Shown here piece by piece: positions 6,618-9,540 of a stretch of DNA of 9,540 nucleotides. The stretch lies in contig JACCXL010000334.1 of assembly GCA_013697015.1 (NCBI GenBank), forward strand, positions 1 to 9,540. The letters are read 5' to 3'. This stretch comes from Chthoniobacterales bacterium (GTDB taxonomy: Bacteria > Verrucomicrobiota > Verrucomicrobiia > Chthoniobacterales > UBA10450). Within the stretch, counting starts at the first letter, position 1. Each line of letters starts with the position of its first letter. The translations under genes were made by a program, and so were the position numbers. The notes beneath the pieces are model-generated. The model made no database searches, was not told the DNA's origin, and worked only from the letters and a program-made list of their open reading frames with translations.

Positions 6618-7016
6618 ATGTATAACTCCTCCAAATTCCTTAAAGCAACTGTGGCAGTAACGTTTACTGTCGCTTTGCTTGCGGCCCCGCTCGCGTTGGC
6701 CGAAGACCCGCACGGCAAAGAGTCGCTCGATGCCTCCGCCACGAAAACCGTCACGGGCGAGGTCGTCGATATGATGTGCTACGTGGACCACAATGCCACG
6801 GGCGATAAACATTCCACCTGTGCCGCGAAATGCATCAAGGGCGGTGGACCGGTCGGCATCGTCAGCGAAGGCAAAGCTTATTTGATCGTCGGTGACCACA
6901 AGCCGATGAACGATCAACTCGCCGAGCACGCCGGCAAAACGGTGACCGTGAAAGGTAAGATGGCGGAGCGCGGTGGTATCGCGATGCTGGAGAACGCCGA
7001 GATCGTAAAGCAGTAG
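6618..7016 (+). CDS. Small secreted protein with a Cys/His cluster, function unknown
   Basis: I do not recognise a characterised family. The 132-residue product has a clear Sec signal peptide: positively charged start, hydrophobic core ~10-25, and a likely cleavage site after Ala-Leu-Ala (26-28). The mature part (~104 residues) carries VTGEVVDMMCYVDH (45-58) followed by HSTCAAKC (65-72), giving Cys54-x3-His58-x6-His65-x2-Cys68-x3-Cys72. The spacing suggests a metal site or a disulfide plus metal; it is not a CXXCH haem motif. The pattern of short beta strands (TKTVTGEVVDMMC, GIVSEGKAYLIVGDHK, GKTVTVKGKMAERGGIAML) suggests a small OB-like beta barrel. An in-frame TAG two codons upstream (6612-6614) fixes the start. 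It lies 51 nt after carA on the same strand, with no terminator evident between them, and is followed by a strong stem-loop. A functional link to carA is unlikely. Confidence 0.85.
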   Translation: MYNSSKFLKATVAVTFTVALLAAPLALAEDPHGKESLDASATKTVTGEVVDMMCYVDHNATGDKHSTCAAKCIKGGGPVGIVSEGKAYLIVGDHKPMNDQLAEHAGKTVTVKGKMAERGGIAMLENAEIVKQ

Positions 7017-7035
7017 GTCAAATTCGGATTTCGAT

Positions 7036-7072
7036 CGACGCGCAATTCTGACGCTCCGTCAGTTGCGCGTCG
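7036..7072. terminator. Strong stem-loop after the secreted-protein gene, possible terminator
   Basis: Arms 7036-7045 with 7063-7072 (10 bp) and 7048-7053 with 7057-7062 (6 bp) stack into a 16-bp stem with a two-T bulge and a 3-nt loop. It lies 20 nt after the secreted-protein stop codon and at the degraded end of the rpe remnant on the other strand, so it is placed to stop transcription from either side. Neither side has a T-tract, so it may instead be a repeat or an RNA-stability element. Confidence 0.4.
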
Positions 7073-7106
7073 CTTCGCGTATCACACCGCATGCACGCGG
7101 CCGAGG

Positions 7107-7237
7107 TAGATGTCCGTCCATGAGGTCGAAGTGAATCCAATCGGCGCCACCTCGATTACCTGGTGAATTTCTTCTCCCAGCCGCGCAAAATCGGCCGCGA
7201 GAAGGGACGACGCGACAAGGAGCTTTGATTCCGGCAT
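7107..7237 (-). pseudogene. rpe: Remnant of ribulose-phosphate 3-epimerase (frameshifted, truncated)
   Basis: On the minus strand the ATG at 7237-7235 opens MPESKLLVASSLLAADFARL and then GEEIHQV, which matches the N-terminus of ribulose-phosphate 3-epimerase (first strand and the xxSxLxADFxxLGEEI signature). The frame then loses homology, but another frame continues with GGADWIHFDLMDGH (7151-7110), the family's next conserved block containing catalytic Asp and His positions. The join needs a frameshift around 7150-7160. Homology stops right after MDGH; the remaining ~175 residues of a normal ~220-residue enzyme are absent, and the frame ends at 7059. The piece is therefore a double-damaged relic, or the end of a rearrangement, that cannot make an active barrel. 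A working rpe is expected elsewhere in the genome. One sequencing error could explain the frameshift but not the truncation. Confidence 0.8.
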
Positions 7238-7332
7238 GGGAAAGGTGACGCGGCGATTCTGGAGCCTTGCGCCTTTGGTTCAACGGAAAGGAACCGCTTC
7301 TGCGAATGTGACCGCGCCCGCAGAGGTTTCCC

Positions 7333-7361
7333 TTGACGCAGGATGCGTCCGTTTCTAGATA
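7333..7361 (+). promoter_or_regulatory. Probable sigma70-like promoter of the mreBCD operon
   Basis: TTGACG (7333-7338, 5 of 6 matches) and TAGATA (7356-7361) are separated by exactly 17 bp, about 107 nt before the mreB ATG. Transcription would start near 7368 and give a ~100-nt leader. The remaining intergenic sequence between the rpe remnant and this promoter (7238-7332) shows no gene or clear repeat. Confidence 0.6.
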
Positions 7362-7468
7362 CTCTCAGCCGTTCGGGATCGGGGTTCGTAGCACGCAATT
7401 TGCTTCGAGCTGAAGGTAGCGCGGTAGTCCGGTAGGCTGGCAGCACGTTCAATCGAGACATCAAATTC

Positions 7469-8506
7469 ATGTTCAACGGACTCTTTGGCTGGCTTTCAAG
7501 CGACATCGGAATCGATCTCGGCACCGCCAACACTCTCGTTTATGTGAAGGATCAAGGCATCGTGCTGCGCGAGCCTTCCGTGGTGGCAGTGCAGGCGGGC
7601 ACGAGCAAAGTGCTGGCGGTCGGCGACGAAGCCAAACGCATGCTCGGTCGCACCCCGGCCAACATCGTCGCGGTACGTCCGCTCAAAGATGGCGTCATCG
7701 CGGATTTCGAAGTGACGGAGGCGATGCTCCGGCATTTCATCACGAAGGTGCAGGGCCGCCGCGTCCGTGCGAAGCCACGCGTCGTGATCGCCGTTCCCTC
7801 GGGCATCACGGAAGTGGAGAAACGTGCCGTGCGCGAATCAGCGACGCATGCCGGTGCGCGCGAAGTTTATCTGATTGAAGAGCCGATGGCGGCAGCCATC
7901 GGCGTCGGTCTGCCGGTGCAGGACCCGGCCGGAAATATGATCATCGACATCGGTGGCGGCACGACCGAGGTCGCTTTGATTTCGCTTTCCGGGATCGTCT
8001 TCAGCCGCAGCGTGCGGGTCGCGGGTGACGAGCTCGACGAAGCGATCGTCCAATACATGAAGCGCGCCTACAACTTGATGATCGGCGAGCGCACAGCGGA
8101 GGAGATCAAAATTAAAATCGGATCCGCTTATCCGAGCGAAAAGGAAACGAGTGTGGAAGTGAAAGGCCGGGATTTGGTCGCGGGATTGCCGAAGACGCTC
8201 ATGATCACTTCGCAGGAGGTACGGGAAGCTTTGCTCGAGCCGATTTCCACGATCGTGGACTCGGTTCGCATTACTTTGGAACGATGCCCGCCGGAGCTCT
8301 CAGCCGATTTGGTGGATCGCGGGCTGGTGCTCGCGGGTGGGGGAGCGTTGCTCCGCGGTTTCGATAAACTTTTGAGCGAAGAGACAGGTCTGCCTGTCCA
8401 TGTTGCCGAAGATCCTCTGAGCGCGGTGGCGGAAGGAACGGGCAAATGCCTCAATGAAATTAAATTTTTGCGGCAGGTGGCTTCTTCGGATCGCACCTGG
8501 CGCTAG
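7469..8506 (+). CDS. mreB: Rod shape-determining protein MreB (bacterial actin)
   Basis: MreB is the actin homologue that polymerises on the inner face of the cytoplasmic membrane and guides lateral peptidoglycan synthesis. The 345 residues are the normal length. The N-terminus MFNGLFGWL is a short amphipathic membrane-binding segment. ATP-binding blocks are in order: phosphate-1 GIDLGTANTLVYV (14-26), phosphate-2 IIDIGGGTTEVALIS (158-172) and adenosine motif LAGGGALLRG (288-297). Other family landmarks are RPLKDGVIADF (70-80), VIAVPSGITEVEKRAV (106-121) and YLIEEPMAAAIGVGLPV (134-150). No damage is visible. Only a weak GAGA precedes the ATG. mreC follows after 66 nt with no terminator, so the genes probably form one operon from the promoter near 7333. 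Confidence 0.98.
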   Translation: MFNGLFGWLSSDIGIDLGTANTLVYVKDQGIVLREPSVVAVQAGTSKVLAVGDEAKRMLGRTPANIVAVRPLKDGVIADFEVTEAMLRHFITKVQGRRVRAKPRVVIAVPSGITEVEKRAVRESATHAGAREVYLIEEPMAAAIGVGLPVQDPAGNMIIDIGGGTTEVALISLSGIVFSRSVRVAGDELDEAIVQYMKRAYNLMIGERTAEEIKIKIGSAYPSEKETSVEVKGRDLVAGLPKTLMITSQEVREALLEPISTIVDSVRITLERCPPELSADLVDRGLVLAGGGALLRGFDKLLSEETGLPVHVAEDPLSAVAEGTGKCLNEIKFLRQVASSDRTWR

Positions 8507-8572
8507 CCAAGCTCTGCACAACGCGAATTCGGCCCGCGAATCCACGGGACCAGAGCGAATGGGCGCGTTCTC

Positions 8573-9376
8573 ATGAGCCGGACGAGCGTCGTCGCGCTGC
8601 TCATCTTCGTCGCGATCCTCGGGTATTTCTTCACCTTGGGCGCGGAGAGCACGCGCAGACTCCAGGCAGGCGTCTACCAGCTCCTCTCGCCCTTTCTGAT
8701 CACGGGATCGGGTTTGGAAAAGCAGATCACATCGGTGCGTTCGGGGTTGAAATCTCTGGAAGACCTGGAGCGCGATAACACGACACTTCGCGTAGAGAAT
8801 CGATCCCTGCGCGCGACGAATCAGGCGCTGCGTGACGTAGAGCACGAGGTCAATCGTCTGCGCCATGCGCTTAACTATCGCGAGCGCTCCGTCTTTAAAC
8901 TCGTTCCGGCGGAGATTGTAACGCGCGATGCCTCGAACTGGTTTCGAACCGCCACGATCAATCGTGGTAAGGACGACGGGATCGAGGGCGACATGCCGGT
9001 CGTGACAGATGAGGGACTGGTCGGGAAAACGACAACGGTCAGCGCCAATATCTCACTCATCCTTTTAGTCTCGGATGAGAACTGCCGTGTCGCCGCGAAC
9101 GTGGAGGGAACACGAGAGCAGGGGATTGTTTCGGGGGAGCGCGTCGTGGGCTCGATTACGCCCCTGCTCGATCTTAACTTCCTCTCGAAACAAGCCGACT
9201 TGAAGCCGGGACAAAAGATTTTTACCTCCGGCGTGGGCGGCGTTTTCCCGGCCCAGCTCTTGATAGGGCAGGTGAAAACATTCGCTCTGCGTGCGCTCGA
9301 TGGTCAGGCCCGGGTGGCTCCGGCGGTCGATCTCGCGCACCTCGAAGATGTATTCGTCGTCACGGGAAGAAAATGA
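8573..9376 (+). CDS. mreC: Rod shape-determining protein MreC
   Basis: MreC is a bitopic inner-membrane protein whose periplasmic part links MreB/MreD/RodZ to the elongation penicillin-binding protein PBP2. The 267 residues are close to the usual ~270-300. Residues 5-22 form the single membrane anchor, followed by a heptad-like coiled coil (~50-102, LEDLERDNTTLRVENRSLRA around 62-81). The beta-rich domain has typical blocks: ASNWFRTATINRGKDDGI (120-137), EGLVGKT (147-153), SDENCRVAANVEGTREQGIV (167-186) and LKPGQKIFTSGVGGVFP (210-226) leading to LLIGQV. No SD is visible. The ATG overlaps the stop of a five-codon reading frame (8559-8576), which may couple initiation. Its TGA overlaps the mreD start by 4 nt. 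Confidence 0.95.
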   Translation: MSRTSVVALLIFVAILGYFFTLGAESTRRLQAGVYQLLSPFLITGSGLEKQITSVRSGLKSLEDLERDNTTLRVENRSLRATNQALRDVEHEVNRLRHALNYRERSVFKLVPAEIVTRDASNWFRTATINRGKDDGIEGDMPVVTDEGLVGKTTTVSANISLILLVSDENCRVAANVEGTREQGIVSGERVVGSITPLLDLNFLSKQADLKPGQKIFTSGVGGVFPAQLLIGQVKTFALRALDGQARVAPAVDLAHLEDVFVVTGRK

Positions 9377-9540
9377 TCTTCTTCGTGCTCTTACTATTTT
9401 TCGTGGCGGCGGCACAGATCGGGGAATTTTTTCTGCCGACGCTCGATTGGATGTGTAACGCGCACATCTACGTAGTACCTGTCATCGTATTCTACGGCGC
9501 GATGGCGCTGCCGTTTCCGCTCGTGCTTGGGTTGGCGACC
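9373..9540 (+). CDS. mreD: Probable rod shape-determining protein MreD, partial (C-terminus outside window)
   Basis: Fifty-six codons are visible before the window edge. The ATG lies inside the ATGA that ends mreC, a classic translational-coupling overlap, and a purine-rich GGGAAGA precedes it. The product starts MIFFVLLLFFVAAAQIGEFF and contains a second hydrophobic stretch IYVVPVIVFYGAMALPFPL (36-54), fitting a small multi-pass membrane protein. MreD sequences diverge greatly, so the call rests mainly on position after mreB-mreC and on hydrophobicity. In other bacteria genes for PBP2 (mrdA) and RodA often follow. Confidence 0.85.
   Translation, partial: MIFFVLLLFFVAAAQIGEFFLPTLDWMCNAHIYVVPVIVFYGAMALPFPLVLGLAT

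Noticed and set aside
7156..7533. Minus-strand open frame of 125 codons upstream of mreB
   Set aside because: It runs through the mreB start and promoter, is basic and low in complexity, and lies in a different frame from the rpe blocks.
1..9540. Mobile element, prophage, defence or toxin-antitoxin system
   Set aside because: All coding sequence is accounted for by housekeeping or single sensory/secreted genes; no transposase, integrase, attachment-site duplication or defence domain is visible.

Overview
The window looks like a chromosomal housekeeping stretch from a GC-rich Gram-negative bacterium. Protein styles (MreB, CarA, PheS/PheT), an rplT-pheS-pheT order without a neighbouring rpmI, and the near absence of Shine-Dalgarno (SD) sequences suggest Verrucomicrobiota, perhaps the Chthoniobacterales/Spartobacteria side. 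That assignment rests on general resemblance, not on a database search.

Layout. (1) 1-1053, minus strand: the N-terminal 351 residues of a membrane-anchored CHASE2 sensor protein, cut by the window edge. (2) 1054-1295: a divergent intergenic region with a candidate promoter and a structured leader for rplT. (3) 1296-5125, plus strand: rplT (L20), pheS and pheT. rplT and pheS are separated by a remarkable 18-bp nested inverted repeat; pheS and pheT are 6 nt apart. (4) 5126-5417: a probable 6S RNA gene followed by a strong intrinsic terminator. (5) 5418-6566: carA, small subunit of carbamoyl-phosphate synthetase, with a GTG start. (6) 6618-7016: a small secreted protein with a Cys/His cluster, function unknown. 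(7) 7017-7468: a strong stem-loop, a frameshifted and truncated remnant of ribulose-phosphate 3-epimerase (minus strand), and a good sigma70-like promoter for the mre operon. (8) 7469-9540: mreB, mreC and the beginning of mreD, the cell-elongation module.

Functionally the window combines translation (L20, phenylalanyl-tRNA synthetase), global transcription control (6S RNA), pyrimidine/arginine precursor supply (CarA) and cell-shape control (MreBCD). I see no mobile element, phage, CRISPR array, toxin-antitoxin pair or defence system. The most interesting material is non-coding: the rplT leader, in which a hairpin sits between an SD-like motif and the start codon; the rplT-pheS inverted repeat; and the 6S-like RNA between pheT and carA.
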